From NCBI GenBank assembly GCA_018883545.1, contig JAHLEH010000001.1, forward strand, positions 806,001-870,000: a stretch of DNA of 64,000 nucleotides, given 5' to 3'. Source of the stretch: Marixanthotalea marina (GTDB lineage Bacteria; Bacteroidota; Bacteroidia; Flavobacteriales; Flavobacteriaceae). The translations under genes and the position numbers were made by a program. Positions 14,979 to 24,151 of the stretch are shown piece after piece (the first letter of the stretch is position 1; each line of letters begins with the position of its first letter). The notes below the pieces were generated by a model. The model was given only the letters and a program-made list of their open reading frames with translations, did no database searches and was not told the DNA's origin.

Positions 14979-15761
14979 ATGACAAAAACAGCTTTGGTAA
15001 CGGGAGCGGCATCTGGTTTAGGTTATGAATTGGCAACGCTCTTGGCAAAAGATGCTTATAAATTAATTTTAGTTGACATTGATGACGAAAGTTTGGCTAG
15101 GGTAAAAGCTGAATTGGAACGAAAGTTTAAGGTAGAGGTAGTTACTTTAATTAAAGATTTAAGCACTAAAGAAGTTGCGGAAGGGATTATGCAGGATATT
15201 AAAGGTGAGCCTATAGATGTTTTAATCAATAATGCAGGTTTTGGTCTGTTTGGGTCGTTTGTAGATACCGATTGGGAACGTGAATCTGAAATGTTACATG
15301 TACATATTTTAACAACCACCCATTTAACCAAATTGGTGCTAGAGGGCATGGTGAAACGAGGTTCTGGAAAAATTTTGAATATGTCGTCTTTGGCAGCTTT
15401 CCAACCTGGGCCATTAATGGCCATTTATTATGCTTCAAAAGGTTATATGCTGTCTTTTTCTGAAGCTATTGCAAACGAATTGAAAGGTACGGGTGTTACC
15501 GTAACAGCACTTTGTCCAGGGCCTACAAAAACAGCTTTTCAAAAAACCGTTTCAGCAGATGCTTCTAAAAATAAAATAACTTTCAATATGGCTTCGGCTG
15601 AAGAGGTAGCGACCTATGGCTATAAAGCGATGCAAAAAGGAAAAACAGTGGCCATTCCAGGGATTTTCAATAAGTTTTTGGCTACCATACACCGCTTTGT
15701 ATCCAGAGGTATGGCTGCAAAAATTGTTAGAAACATACAGGAGAAAAATAGAAATAACTAG
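14979..15761 (+). CDS. Short-chain dehydrogenase/reductase (DltE-like)
   Basis: A 260-residue classical SDR. The cofactor motif TGAASGLG is at residues 8-15, NNAG near 87-90, catalytic Ser in the NMSSLA segment, and YYASK gives Tyr150 and Lys154. LVDIDD after beta-2 suggests NAD(H) preference, though Arg/Lys further on leaves this open. The substrate is unknown; the branch resembles acyl-CoA or hydroxysteroid-like reductases. A DUF1801 gene follows by 18 bases. Confidence 0.82.
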   Translation: MTKTALVTGAASGLGYELATLLAKDAYKLILVDIDDESLARVKAELERKFKVEVVTLIKDLSTKEVAEGIMQDIKGEPIDVLINNAGFGLFGSFVDTDWERESEMLHVHILTTTHLTKLVLEGMVKRGSGKILNMSSLAAFQPGPLMAIYYASKGYMLSFSEAIANELKGTGVTVTALCPGPTKTAFQKTVSADASKNKITFNMASAEEVATYGYKAMQKGKTVAIPGIFNKFLATIHRFVSRGMAAKIVRNIQEKNRNN

Positions 15762-15779
15762 CTTAAAAATAAAGTTTAA

Positions 15780-16133
15780 GTGAAACCGGTTGAGCATTAT
15801 TTTTTGAATCAAAAGGAGCCTTACCAATCTATTATGCTTTATGTAAGAGGTGTTATTTTGAATACATTACCTGAAGTAGAGGAACGCTCTAGTTATAACA
15901 TTCCGTTTTATTATTGTTGTAAAAAGCCCATGCTTTACCTAAATATCTTAAAAGGTCGGGATTATGTAGATATCGCCTTTATGCAGGGGATATTGTTGGA
16001 AAAGGATTTTCCTTTTTTGAAAAATGACAATAAACGCAAACAAGTACGCTCTATTCAGTTAAAGAATTTGGAGGATTTAGATCATGAGAAGTTTGTGGAT
16101 TTGTTGCATACGGCAGCAAACCTAATAAAGTGA
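15780..16133 (+). CDS. DUF1801-family protein
   Basis: A 117-residue protein of the DUF1801 (YdhG-like) fold: an N-terminal helix followed by the region EERSSYNIPFYY and a C-terminal helical half. The function is unknown. The GTG start is chosen because a TAA precedes it directly in frame and the domain would be cut by later starts. It is probably cotranscribed with the SDR gene. Confidence 0.75.
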   Translation: MKPVEHYFLNQKEPYQSIMLYVRGVILNTLPEVEERSSYNIPFYYCCKKPMLYLNILKGRDYVDIAFMQGILLEKDFPFLKNDNKRKQVRSIQLKNLEDLDHEKFVDLLHTAANLIK

Positions 16134-16157
16134 AATTAGCAAGTTTTAGTTTTTTAT

Positions 16158-16979
16158 TTAACCGAACGTATTTACCGTTTTTCTAATAGAAACCAAGTTG
16201 GTCAATAGATTTTCCAATAAATCTAAGTGTAGCATATTGGCGCCATCACTTTTAGCATTGGCAGGGTCGAAATGGGTTTCAATAAATAATCCATCTACAT
16301 TGTTAACAACGCCAGCTCTAGCAATGGTTTCAATCATATCTGGTCGACCGCCCGTAACACCGCTCGATTGATTGGGTTGTTGTAGCGAGTGTGTAACGTC
16401 TAAAACAGTTGGTGCAAACTTTCTCATGGTGGGAATGCCCCTAAAGTCTACAATCATATCTTGGTAACCAAACATGGTGCCTCTGTCTGTAATCCATGCG
16501 TTTTCATTGCCAGAGTCTTTCACTTTTTGCACGGCATGTTTCATGGCTTCCGGACTCATAAACTGTCCTTTTTTCAAGTTGACCACTTTGCCGGTTTCAG
16601 CGGCAGCTACGACTAAATCGGTCTGCCGAACTAGAAACGCAGGAATTTGTAAAACATCTACGTATTCTGCAGCCATGGTGGCGTCAGATATTTCATGGAT
16701 GTCGGTTACAGTGGGTACATCAAAACTATCCGATACTTTCTTTAAAATTTTAAGTGCTTTTTCATCGCCGATGCCCGTAAAACTATCAACCCTACTGCGA
16801 TTTGCCTTTTTAAAACTTCCTTTAAATACATAAGGAATTTCTAATTTATTGGTTATTGTAACCACTTTTTCAGCAATACGCAATGCCATATCTTCACCTT
16901 CAATGGCACATGGGCCACAAAGCAAAAAAAAGTTGTTGGCACTAATATGTTTTAATTTGGGTACATCTTGAAGATTCAT
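16158..16979 (-). CDS. kdsA: 3-deoxy-8-phosphooctulonate synthase
   Basis: A 273-residue KDO8P synthase. Family segments are visible: LLCGPCAIEGED, FKGSFKKANRSRVDSF with the KANRS substrate loop, PTVTDIHE, DVLQIPAFLVRQTDL, and the metal/PEP-site segment GGRPDM. It condenses phosphoenolpyruvate and arabinose 5-phosphate into the precursor of KDO in the lipopolysaccharide core. It is monocistronic with its own -7 box. Confidence 0.95.
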   Translation of the reverse strand: MNLQDVPKLKHISANNFFLLCGPCAIEGEDMALRIAEKVVTITNKLEIPYVFKGSFKKANRSRVDSFTGIGDEKALKILKKVSDSFDVPTVTDIHEISDATMAAEYVDVLQIPAFLVRQTDLVVAAAETGKVVNLKKGQFMSPEAMKHAVQKVKDSGNENAWITDRGTMFGYQDMIVDFRGIPTMRKFAPTVLDVTHSLQQPNQSSGVTGGRPDMIETIARAGVVNNVDGLFIETHFDPANAKSDGANMLHLDLLENLLTNLVSIRKTVNTFG

Positions 16980-17005
16980 CTACTTAAAATTTCAAATTCC
17001 AGTAG

Positions 17006-17013
17006 CAAAGATA
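17006..17013 (-). promoter_or_regulatory. -7 box for kdsA
   Basis: TATCTTTG on the minus strand, 26 bases before the kdsA ATG, matches TAnnTTTG. The -33 element is unclear. Confidence 0.5.
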
Positions 17014-17017
17014 CATA

Positions 17018-17377
17018 TTAAAAGCTTCTCTTAAGACTATTTCTTATCATCCACAATGCCATGATGAAATTTGTAGGGATGAAAATACTGCCGTAAAAAA
17101 GAAGGCTTTTAAAGGTTTTAGAAAAATGTACGATATCCATTAAATTTGAAATGTAGGCAATTATTATATAAGATGAAATGCATACAAAGGTGATGCCCAA
17201 AGAAAAATTCAGTTTTGTATTAGGTTTAACCAGTTGCCATACAAACGGAATTGCAAAAAGCAAAATTAAAAAAGCAGGGTAACCTTCAGTTTTATTAACA
17301 ATGGTAAACCAAGTTATAATTGCTGAAATAAAATAGAGATAAGGGATGACCTTAGAAAAATGATTGAGAGATTTCAT
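17018..17377 (-). CDS. Small four-helix membrane protein
   Basis: A 119-residue protein with four hydrophobic helices (about 10-26, 31-49, 58-79 and 88-110) and a basic C terminus. No family is recognised. It lies just upstream of kdsA on the same strand, but kdsA appears to have its own promoter. Confidence 0.55.
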   Translation of the reverse strand: MKSLNHFSKVIPYLYFISAIITWFTIVNKTEGYPAFLILLFAIPFVWQLVKPNTKLNFSLGITFVCISSYIIIAYISNLMDIVHFSKTFKSLLFYGSIFIPTNFIMALWMIRNSLKRSF

Positions 17378-17545
17378 TTTGGTATGTTTTAGTTAGTTAG
17401 CTATTAATGAGCACTAAATATATTAATTAAAAAATAAGGTGCAACACAAACGTTGTATTTTTTAGTATAAGACATAAAGTTGTGAACAATAACATTTAAT
17501 TAACTAAATATCAAAATATAATAGGATGAATGATAAAATATAGCG

Positions 17546-17553
17546 TACATTTG
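17546..17553 (+). promoter_or_regulatory. -7 box for typA
   Basis: TACATTTG, 22 bases before the typA ATG, is a perfect match to TAnnTTTG. No clear -33 TTG is present. Confidence 0.55.
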
Positions 17554-17575
17554 CACGCTCAAAAACGGCATTTTT

Positions 17576-19375
17576 ATGGCTAATATTAAAAACATAGCAA
17601 TTATAGCACACGTAGACCACGGTAAAACTACTTTGGTTGATAAAATTATGTACCACTGTAGATTGTTCCGTGAGAATGAAAATACAGGTGATTTAATTTT
17701 GGATAACAACGATTTAGAGCGTGAAAGGGGTATCACCATTACCTCTAAAAACGTTTCGGTAATTTATAAAGACACAAAAATTAATATTATAGATACACCG
17801 GGTCACGCCGATTTTGGTGGCGAGGTGGAACGTGTTCTTAATATGGCCGATGGCGTGTTGTTGTTAGTGGATGCTTTTGAAGGCCCCATGCCGCAAACCC
17901 GTTTTGTATTGCAAAAGGCCATTAATTTAGGTTTGAAACCTTGTGTGGTTATCAATAAAGTAGATAAAGAAAACTGTACGCCCGAAGAAGTACACGAAAA
18001 AGTGTTCGATTTAATGTTTGAACTAGGTGCAGAAGAATGGCAATTGGATTTTCCAACAGTTTATGGCTCGGCCAAACAAAACTGGATGAGTGATGATTGG
18101 AAAAACCAAACAGAGAACATAGAACCTTTGTTGGATATGGTAATTGAACATATTCCATCACCAAAAATTGAATCTGGAAGTACACAAATGTTAATTACAT
18201 CATTGGATTTCTCCTCATTTACTGGACGAATAGCCATTGGTAGATTAACACGTGGTGAATTAAAAACAGGACAGAATATTTCGTTGGTAAAACGAAACGG
18301 AAGTGTTGTAAAATCGAAGATAAAAGAACTTCATACGTTTGAAGGTTTGGGCCGTAAAAAAGTGGATGAAGTGCAGGCAGGCGATATTTGTGCGATTGTT
18401 GGTTTGGAAGGTTTTGAAATTGGTGATACAGTAGCCGATTTTGAAAATCCGGAAGGCTTAAAAACCATTGCTATTGACGAGCCAACCATGAGTATGTTGT
18501 TTACCATTAACGATTCGCCTTTCTTTGGTAAAGATGGTAAGTTTGTAACATCTAGACACATAAAAGAGCGTTTAACCAAAGAATTGGAAAAAAACTTGGC
18601 TTTGCGTGTTGAGGAAACCGATAGTGCCGATAAGTTTATGGTGTTTGGTCGTGGGGTATTGCATTTATCAGTATTGATTGAAACCATGCGCCGTGAAGGG
18701 TATGAGCTTCAAATTGGTCAGCCACAAGTTATCATCAAAGAAATTGATGGTGTGAAATGCGAACCCGTTGAAGAAATGACCATTGATTTACCAGAAAACG
18801 TTTCTGGAAAAGCTATTGAAATGGTAACCTTGCGAAAAGGAGAAATGTTGAGTATGGAAGCCAAAGGCGACCGTATGGTGTGCCAGTTTATGATTCCATC
18901 ACGAGGAATTATAGGTTTAAGGAATCAGTTACTAACCGCAACGGCAGGTGAGGCTATTATGGCACACCGATTTAAAGAATACCAACCTTTAAAAGGCGGC
19001 ATTCCAGAACGCCAGAACGGAAGTTTGGTGTCTATGGAAAAAGGTCAGGCCATTCCATATTCTATAGATAAGTTACAGGAACGCGGTAAGTTTTTTATCG
19101 ATCCAGGAGAAGATATTTATGAAGGGCAAGTTATTGGAGAAAATTCCCGTGGCGATGATATGGTAGTAAACGTAACGAAAACCAAAAAATTAAGTAACGT
19201 GCGTTCTTCCGGAGCCGATGAAAAAGCCAAAATTGTACCGGCTATTAAATTTTCATTGGAAGAGGCATTAGAATACATACAAAAAGACGAATACGTTGAG
19301 GTAACGCCAAATCATTTAAGATTGCGTAAAATTTACTTAACGGAAGTGGAAAGAAAACGAGCCAAAGTTGTATAG
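17576..19375 (+). CDS. typA: Ribosome-associated GTPase BipA/TypA
   Basis: A 599-residue translational GTPase of normal length. The G motifs are AHVDHGKTT (residues 10-18), RGITI (G2), DTPGHADFGGEVE (G3), NKVDK (G4) and a short G5 segment. They are followed by an EF-Tu-like domain II, an EF-G-like domain V and the BipA-specific C-terminal domain. It assists ribosome assembly and stress-dependent translation. It has a terminator directly after it and its own promoter. Confidence 0.96.
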   Translation: MANIKNIAIIAHVDHGKTTLVDKIMYHCRLFRENENTGDLILDNNDLERERGITITSKNVSVIYKDTKINIIDTPGHADFGGEVERVLNMADGVLLLVDAFEGPMPQTRFVLQKAINLGLKPCVVINKVDKENCTPEEVHEKVFDLMFELGAEEWQLDFPTVYGSAKQNWMSDDWKNQTENIEPLLDMVIEHIPSPKIESGSTQMLITSLDFSSFTGRIAIGRLTRGELKTGQNISLVKRNGSVVKSKIKELHTFEGLGRKKVDEVQAGDICAIVGLEGFEIGDTVADFENPEGLKTIAIDEPTMSMLFTINDSPFFGKDGKFVTSRHIKERLTKELEKNLALRVEETDSADKFMVFGRGVLHLSVLIETMRREGYELQIGQPQVIIKEIDGVKCEPVEEMTIDLPENVSGKAIEMVTLRKGEMLSMEAKGDRMVCQFMIPSRGIIGLRNQLLTATAGEAIMAHRFKEYQPLKGGIPERQNGSLVSMEKGQAIPYSIDKLQERGKFFIDPGEDIYEGQVIGENSRGDDMVVNVTKTKKLSNVRSSGADEKAKIVPAIKFSLEEALEYIQKDEYVEVTPNHLRLRKIYLTEVERKRAKVV

Positions 19376-19396
19376 AAGTTTGGTTCAATCGTAAAT

Positions 19397-19434
19397 AAGG
19401 TGGATGTTTAAAAACATCCACCTTTATTTTTTTT
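19397..19434 (+). terminator. Terminator after typA
   Basis: AAGGTGGATGTTT pairs with AAACATCCACCTT, followed by a T-rich run. Confidence 0.9.
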
Positions 19435-19495
19435 GCTCAGGTTGTTTCCAGAATGGACAAACACTTTTTTAAATAATCAAACGCTCATAATTCAC

Positions 19496-19524
19496 TTGAA
19501 ACCTTAATTGATTTTGTATATTTG
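19496..19524 (+). promoter_or_regulatory. Promoter of the glycan-export operon
   Basis: TTG (19496-19498), an 18-base spacer and TATATTTG (19517-19524) form a strong Bacteroidota promoter 51 bases before the first flippase gene. Confidence 0.75.
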
Positions 19525-19575
19525 ATTCCACATCTCAATTTCTATCAGTATTATAATTCAAAGCTCACGTACTAA

Positions 19576-20880
19576 TTGAAAAAGTTTATAGACTACATTC
19601 GTACCAAGGTTTTAGTTAAGGTTACTTCGTTAAAAACCACTTCGGTAATCGTTAAGATTATTGCTGGAATATTAACTTCTAAGGCTATAGCTCTTTTTGT
19701 TGGGGCGACAGGTTTGGCGTTAATAGGCAACATGAGGAATTTTGTTAGTGCCACCCAAACTTTTGCCACCTTAGGGTTTTACAATGGGATTGTTAAGCAT
19801 GTAGCGAAATTTAAGGAGGATGCACTTAATTTAAGCAAAACACTGTCTACTGTTTTTTATGTTGGTTTTGTGACTACCATTATGGTGTCTTTTTTTTGCT
19901 ATTTTAAGGCAGACTTCATAAACGCTACTATTTTTCCCGGTTATAATAATTATGTTTACATAATCAGGATTTTTGCTATAGTCTTACCTTTTTATGCTTT
20001 AAATGTATTCTCATTTTCTATAATGAACGGGTTTTCAAAGTATAAAATCCTAATAATTATCAATATAATAGGTCAGATTTTAAGTGTTTCCATAACCCTA
20101 TTATTAATTTACCAAAACAGAATAGATGGTGCTTTAATATCGGTAGCAATATCAGAGTCTATTATTTTTCTGATTACGTTGGTAGGTATTATAAACAGGC
20201 GAAGTTTAGCTGGTTATATAAAGGTAAAGGAAGTGAGTTTAACTTTTTTGAAAACCCTGAGTCCGTTTTCGGTAATGGCTTTGTTTTCTGCAATCATACT
20301 TCCGTTAGTGGCATTGGCAATTAGGTCTTACTTGATTGAGAATTTAGGATATAGAGAAGCTGGTTTTTGGGAGGCAATGACACGTATTTCAAAATATTAC
20401 TTAATGTTGGTCGTTTCGTTAATGACTCTTTATGTGTTGCCAAGATTTTCTGAAATTGATTCGGTAGAGGAGTTTAAGAAAGAAGTGTTTAATATTTATA
20501 AATCTATAATGCCAATGTTTGCATTAGGCTTGTTGGTTATATATCTATTAAGGCAATATATAGTTCTTTTTATTTTTTCTGAAGAATTCAAACCAGTAAG
20601 CGATTTGTTTTTATGGCAGTTGTTGGGTGATTTGTTAAAGGTTTTGTCTATGGTAATTACCTATCAATTTTTGGCTAAAAAAATGTATTGGCATTTTATT
20701 ATTACAGAGGTTTTCTTTCTTTTGATACTGTATATGTCTAGTATCTATTTTATCGACCTATTTGGTATAAAAGGAGCTGTAATAGGTCATTTTGTTAGCT
20801 ATTTTATGTATTATGCAATAATTTTATTGATATTAAGAAGCTCGCTTTTTAGGGTGGATTCTGAAAATTATAAATCTTAA
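19576..20880 (+). CDS. Wzx-type lipid-linked oligosaccharide flippase (copy 1)
   Basis: A 434-residue polytopic protein of the MOP/Wzx superfamily with about 12 to 14 transmembrane helices, resembling O-antigen translocases. It is expected to flip undecaprenyl-diphosphate-linked glycans across the inner membrane. The start is TTG, with an in-frame TAA directly before it, and the family N terminus confirms it. It is paralogous to the gene at 21917: both have a YVLPRFS segment and a KWQLLGD/LWQLLGD segment in the same place. It is the first gene of a three-gene operon. Confidence 0.85.
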   Translation: MKKFIDYIRTKVLVKVTSLKTTSVIVKIIAGILTSKAIALFVGATGLALIGNMRNFVSATQTFATLGFYNGIVKHVAKFKEDALNLSKTLSTVFYVGFVTTIMVSFFCYFKADFINATIFPGYNNYVYIIRIFAIVLPFYALNVFSFSIMNGFSKYKILIIINIIGQILSVSITLLLIYQNRIDGALISVAISESIIFLITLVGIINRRSLAGYIKVKEVSLTFLKTLSPFSVMALFSAIILPLVALAIRSYLIENLGYREAGFWEAMTRISKYYLMLVVSLMTLYVLPRFSEIDSVEEFKKEVFNIYKSIMPMFALGLLVIYLLRQYIVLFIFSEEFKPVSDLFLWQLLGDLLKVLSMVITYQFLAKKMYWHFIITEVFFLLILYMSSIYFIDLFGIKGAVIGHFVSYFMYYAIILLILRSSLFRVDSENYKS

Positions 20881-20926
20881 AGTTTGTAAAATATTTCACT
20901 AATTGGTTTTATATTGCATTGCGTTT

Positions 20927-21910
20927 ATGGGAAATGACATTAAAATAATTAGATACAAAAGTTCATATTATAAACAATGGAATGCTTTTTTGAAAAAAGC
21001 TAAAAATGCAACATTTCTTTTTCACCGGGATTTTATAGAATATCATTCAGATAGGTTTGAAGACCATTCGTTAATGCTTTACAAAGAAGCTAAACTTATA
21101 GCTGTTTTACCAGCAAACATAAAATCAGGTATTTTGTATTCCCATTTAGGCTTATCTTATGGAGGATTTGTGCTACATGAAACTGTAAGTTTTTTTGATG
21201 TTTTTAATGTTTTTGAAACCACATTAAAATATTTGCATACTAATTCTATTGAAGAATTTCATGTTAAGTTATTGCCGATTATATACGCAAACTTGCCCAG
21301 CGATGAAATGGATTATTTATTGTTTAAAACCCAAGGGGTTTTAAACAGGACAGATGTTACATCGGTTATTCAATTAGATAATAAGTTGGAAATAAAATCA
21401 TCTAATAGAATAAGAGGATTGAAAAAAGCAATAAAGCATCAGTTGGAGATAAAGGAAACTGATGATTTTGAAGCTTACTGGAATAATATTCTAATACCAA
21501 ACCTAAAACAAAGGCACAATGCCAAACCTGTACATTCATTAAAAGAAATCACTTATCTTAAAAAGAAATTCCCCAATAATATAAGACAATTTAATGTTTG
21601 CCAAAATGGTGAAGTTGTTGCGGGAGCCACTATTTTTGAAACCAAACAAGTAGCGAGAGTGCAATATATATCGGCCAACGAAAATAGGCAGAAATTAGGT
21701 GGGTTGGATATGCTATTCCATACATTAATAAATGAAGTTTATAAAGATAAAAAATATTTTGATTTTGGTATATCTAACGAAAATCAAGGAGAAAATATAA
21801 ATGAAGGTTTGCTGTTGTGGAAAGAATCTTTTGGTGCTAGAACCATTTCTCATAAATTTTACACTTTGCAAACTAAGAGTTATAAAGAGCTAAATAGGGT
21901 TATGTTGTAA
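20927..21910 (+). CDS. GNAT/FemAB-like acyltransferase
   Basis: A 327-residue protein with a FemAB-like double GNAT layout. The C-terminal acetyltransferase half contains EVVAGATIFETKQVARVQYI and the acceptor region FDFGISNEN. It probably transfers an acyl or amino-acyl group to a sugar or lipid-linked glycan. Standing between two flippase genes, it likely modifies the exported glycan. The ATG at 20927 is used; the open TTG at 20903 would add eight unlikely residues. Confidence 0.75.
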   Translation: MGNDIKIIRYKSSYYKQWNAFLKKAKNATFLFHRDFIEYHSDRFEDHSLMLYKEAKLIAVLPANIKSGILYSHLGLSYGGFVLHETVSFFDVFNVFETTLKYLHTNSIEEFHVKLLPIIYANLPSDEMDYLLFKTQGVLNRTDVTSVIQLDNKLEIKSSNRIRGLKKAIKHQLEIKETDDFEAYWNNILIPNLKQRHNAKPVHSLKEITYLKKKFPNNIRQFNVCQNGEVVAGATIFETKQVARVQYISANENRQKLGGLDMLFHTLINEVYKDKKYFDFGISNENQGENINEGLLLWKESFGARTISHKFYTLQTKSYKELNRVML

Positions 21911-21916
21911 GATTAA

Positions 21917-23197
21917 TTGGAGCCTTCAAAAAAAAATAAAAGCCTATTACTAAAAGTCGTCTCAGTTAATTCATTGGGGGTGCTCTTTAGGTTTGTTTTC
22001 AGGTTTATTTCGCAAAAAATTTTAGCTGTTTATCTTGGGCCTCAGGGGCTGGCGCTGTATGGAAATTTAAATAACGCCATTTTAATGTTAGCTTCATTTA
22101 CAATATTGGGAACAGACCAAGGCATTATAAAATATGTTGCTGAATTAAAGGGAAAAAAGGAGAAATTGAATTTATTTGTTACAACTGCCTTTTCTTTGGT
22201 AATCATAGGAACGCTATTGTCTTCTGTAATTTCATTTGTTGGTGCTAAATATTGGAGTCAGCTATTGTTTAATACAGAAATGTATAGTTGGGTATTTAGG
22301 GTGCTTTCTGTAACGGTTCCCTTTTTGTCTTTTTTTGTCTTTTGTCAGGCTATTATAAATGGACATTCCGACTATAAAAGAATGACCAAGATTACTGTGT
22401 TATCTTCTTTTCTATCGGTTTTAATTACTGCTGTATTGACGGTTACTTATAATTTAGAAGGAGCTTTAATGGCTTTGATTTTAATGCCTTTTTTTCAGTT
22501 TGTTTCTGTTTTTATTACAGGGAAGAATCTATTTTCTAGAGTGTGGTTGAAACCAACTTTTAATAAGTATTTTAAATCTAAATTATTATTGTTCATGTTA
22601 ATGGCTACTGTGCCGGTGTTGTTAGGAAATATTGTAGAAATTAAGGTTAGAAATTATATGATGGTTAATTTGGGAGTTTTGAATTCTGGGCATTGGACGG
22701 GGATGGTTAATTTATCTACTTATTATTTTTCTATCTTAGCTGGAGTATTATCGGTTTATGTTTTGCCTAGGTTCTCGGTAATAGATACGGTTAAGGATTT
22801 TAAAAATGAATTGCTAAAGATTTATAAAATAGTTTTGCCTCTTTTTGGTTTAGGCTTTGTTATTGTGTATTTACTACGGTTTACAATAATTTCGCTTCTT
22901 TTCTCCAAAGCATTTTTGCCAATGGAAGTGCTTTTTAAATGGCAATTGTTAGGCGATTTTATTAAGCTGATTTCAATAATACTTGGATACCATATTTTGG
23001 CAAAACAATTATGGAAATCTTTTTTCATAGTAGAAATAGCATCCATAGTTTTATTTTACTTGCTAAGTATTTTCTGTGTGAAAAAATATGGATTTGAAGG
23101 CATTTCTATAGCCCATTTCTTAAGATACTGTATTTATTTAACAATGGTTTTGTTTGCTTTGAAAAGTTGGATTTTCAATAAAAAAGCAAATGTTTAA
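21917..23197 (+). CDS. Wzx-type flippase (copy 2)
   Basis: A 426-residue MOP/Wzx-family protein with about 12 helices, a paralogue of the flippase at 19576. The start is again TTG with an in-frame TAA immediately upstream, six bases after the acyltransferase stop, so translation is probably coupled. Its 3' end overlaps a convergent glycosyltransferase gene by four bases. A second flippase suggests a second glycan substrate or a heteromeric function; neither can be read from sequence. Confidence 0.82.
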   Translation: MEPSKKNKSLLLKVVSVNSLGVLFRFVFRFISQKILAVYLGPQGLALYGNLNNAILMLASFTILGTDQGIIKYVAELKGKKEKLNLFVTTAFSLVIIGTLLSSVISFVGAKYWSQLLFNTEMYSWVFRVLSVTVPFLSFFVFCQAIINGHSDYKRMTKITVLSSFLSVLITAVLTVTYNLEGALMALILMPFFQFVSVFITGKNLFSRVWLKPTFNKYFKSKLLLFMLMATVPVLLGNIVEIKVRNYMMVNLGVLNSGHWTGMVNLSTYYFSILAGVLSVYVLPRFSVIDTVKDFKNELLKIYKIVLPLFGLGFVIVYLLRFTIISLLFSKAFLPMEVLFKWQLLGDFIKLISIILGYHILAKQLWKSFFIVEIASIVLFYLLSIFCVKKYGFEGISIAHFLRYCIYLTMVLFALKSWIFNKKANV

Positions 23198-24144
23198 AGC
23201 TTTCGGAAAGGCGAAATAATTTTCCTGAAAAGTTTAAACTGACTGCATAAATAGTGAACTTTTAATTTTAAATTACTTGGTTTGTTCAACTTTAAATACA
23301 TCTTTTTTCCCAATTTCTTTTTGCCGAAATAGCCAGCTAGGTATAAACAGCCTATATAGAATTCTTTTTTAGCGTTTAGTAAAAGTGTCTCGGGTAAATT
23401 GTATTTTTTTTGAAAAAACGAAATAAGCTCTAACATCTGTTTTTTTAAGAATATTTGTTTTTCAAAATCTGAGATATGGGAATGTGATTTATTGTGAATT
23501 CTATAAATGTGCAAAGATTCGTTAATTCTGTCAAAGTTTGTGTGCATTGCAAGATCAACCAAAATGGGGTAATCTTCTACAGTAATCCCCATTTTTAAAT
23601 AAGTATCAAAATCAACATAATCATACAGGGCTTTTTTGTTATAGCATATGCCCATAGGTATTATTTTGCCCAACAACAATTGATTTTTATAAAACGATTC
23701 ATTAGAAACAATGGTCTTTTTGTTTATAAAGGGAAGGTGCTTTTTTGTTTTTTCGTAATAATGGTCATAGCCGCTATCAACAAAGCCTAGGCTGTTGTTG
23801 TTTTTAAGTACATTAACCATTTTTTGTAAGGCATAATCACTTTTTAACATGTCGTCTCCAGCAATGTCAAAAACATAATCACCTTGGCATTGATCTAGGG
23901 TTGTTTTGTAATTTTTCAAAATACCCAGTTGTTCCTTGTTTTGTTTGCAGTTAATGAGGTTTGGATGTTGTCTGGAATAAGATTTAAGAATTTTAAATGT
24001 GTTATCTGTGGAATGGTCATCGCCAATTACAATTTCGAACTTAAAATTGGTTTTTTGTTTTATAATAGACTGTAAAGTGCTTTCAATATACATTTCGCAA
24101 TTGTAGGTTAAAACGTGTACAGAAAGTGTTGGTTTGGGATGCAT
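23194..24144 (-). CDS. Family 2 glycosyltransferase
   Basis: A 316-residue GT-A fold enzyme. The nucleotide-sugar half has VLTYNCEMYIE, IGDDHSTDNT, and the metal-site segment DIAGDDM near residues 93-99, followed by an acceptor-specific C-terminal half. Such enzymes add one sugar to a lipid-linked or capsular glycan; donor and acceptor are unknown. It follows another GT2 gene by seven bases. Confidence 0.85.
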   Translation of the reverse strand: MHPKPTLSVHVLTYNCEMYIESTLQSIIKQKTNFKFEIVIGDDHSTDNTFKILKSYSRQHPNLINCKQNKEQLGILKNYKTTLDQCQGDYVFDIAGDDMLKSDYALQKMVNVLKNNNSLGFVDSGYDHYYEKTKKHLPFINKKTIVSNESFYKNQLLLGKIIPMGICYNKKALYDYVDFDTYLKMGITVEDYPILVDLAMHTNFDRINESLHIYRIHNKSHSHISDFEKQIFLKKQMLELISFFQKKYNLPETLLLNAKKEFYIGCLYLAGYFGKKKLGKKMYLKLNKPSNLKLKVHYLCSQFKLFRKIISPFRKL

Positions 24145-24151
24145 AATACTG

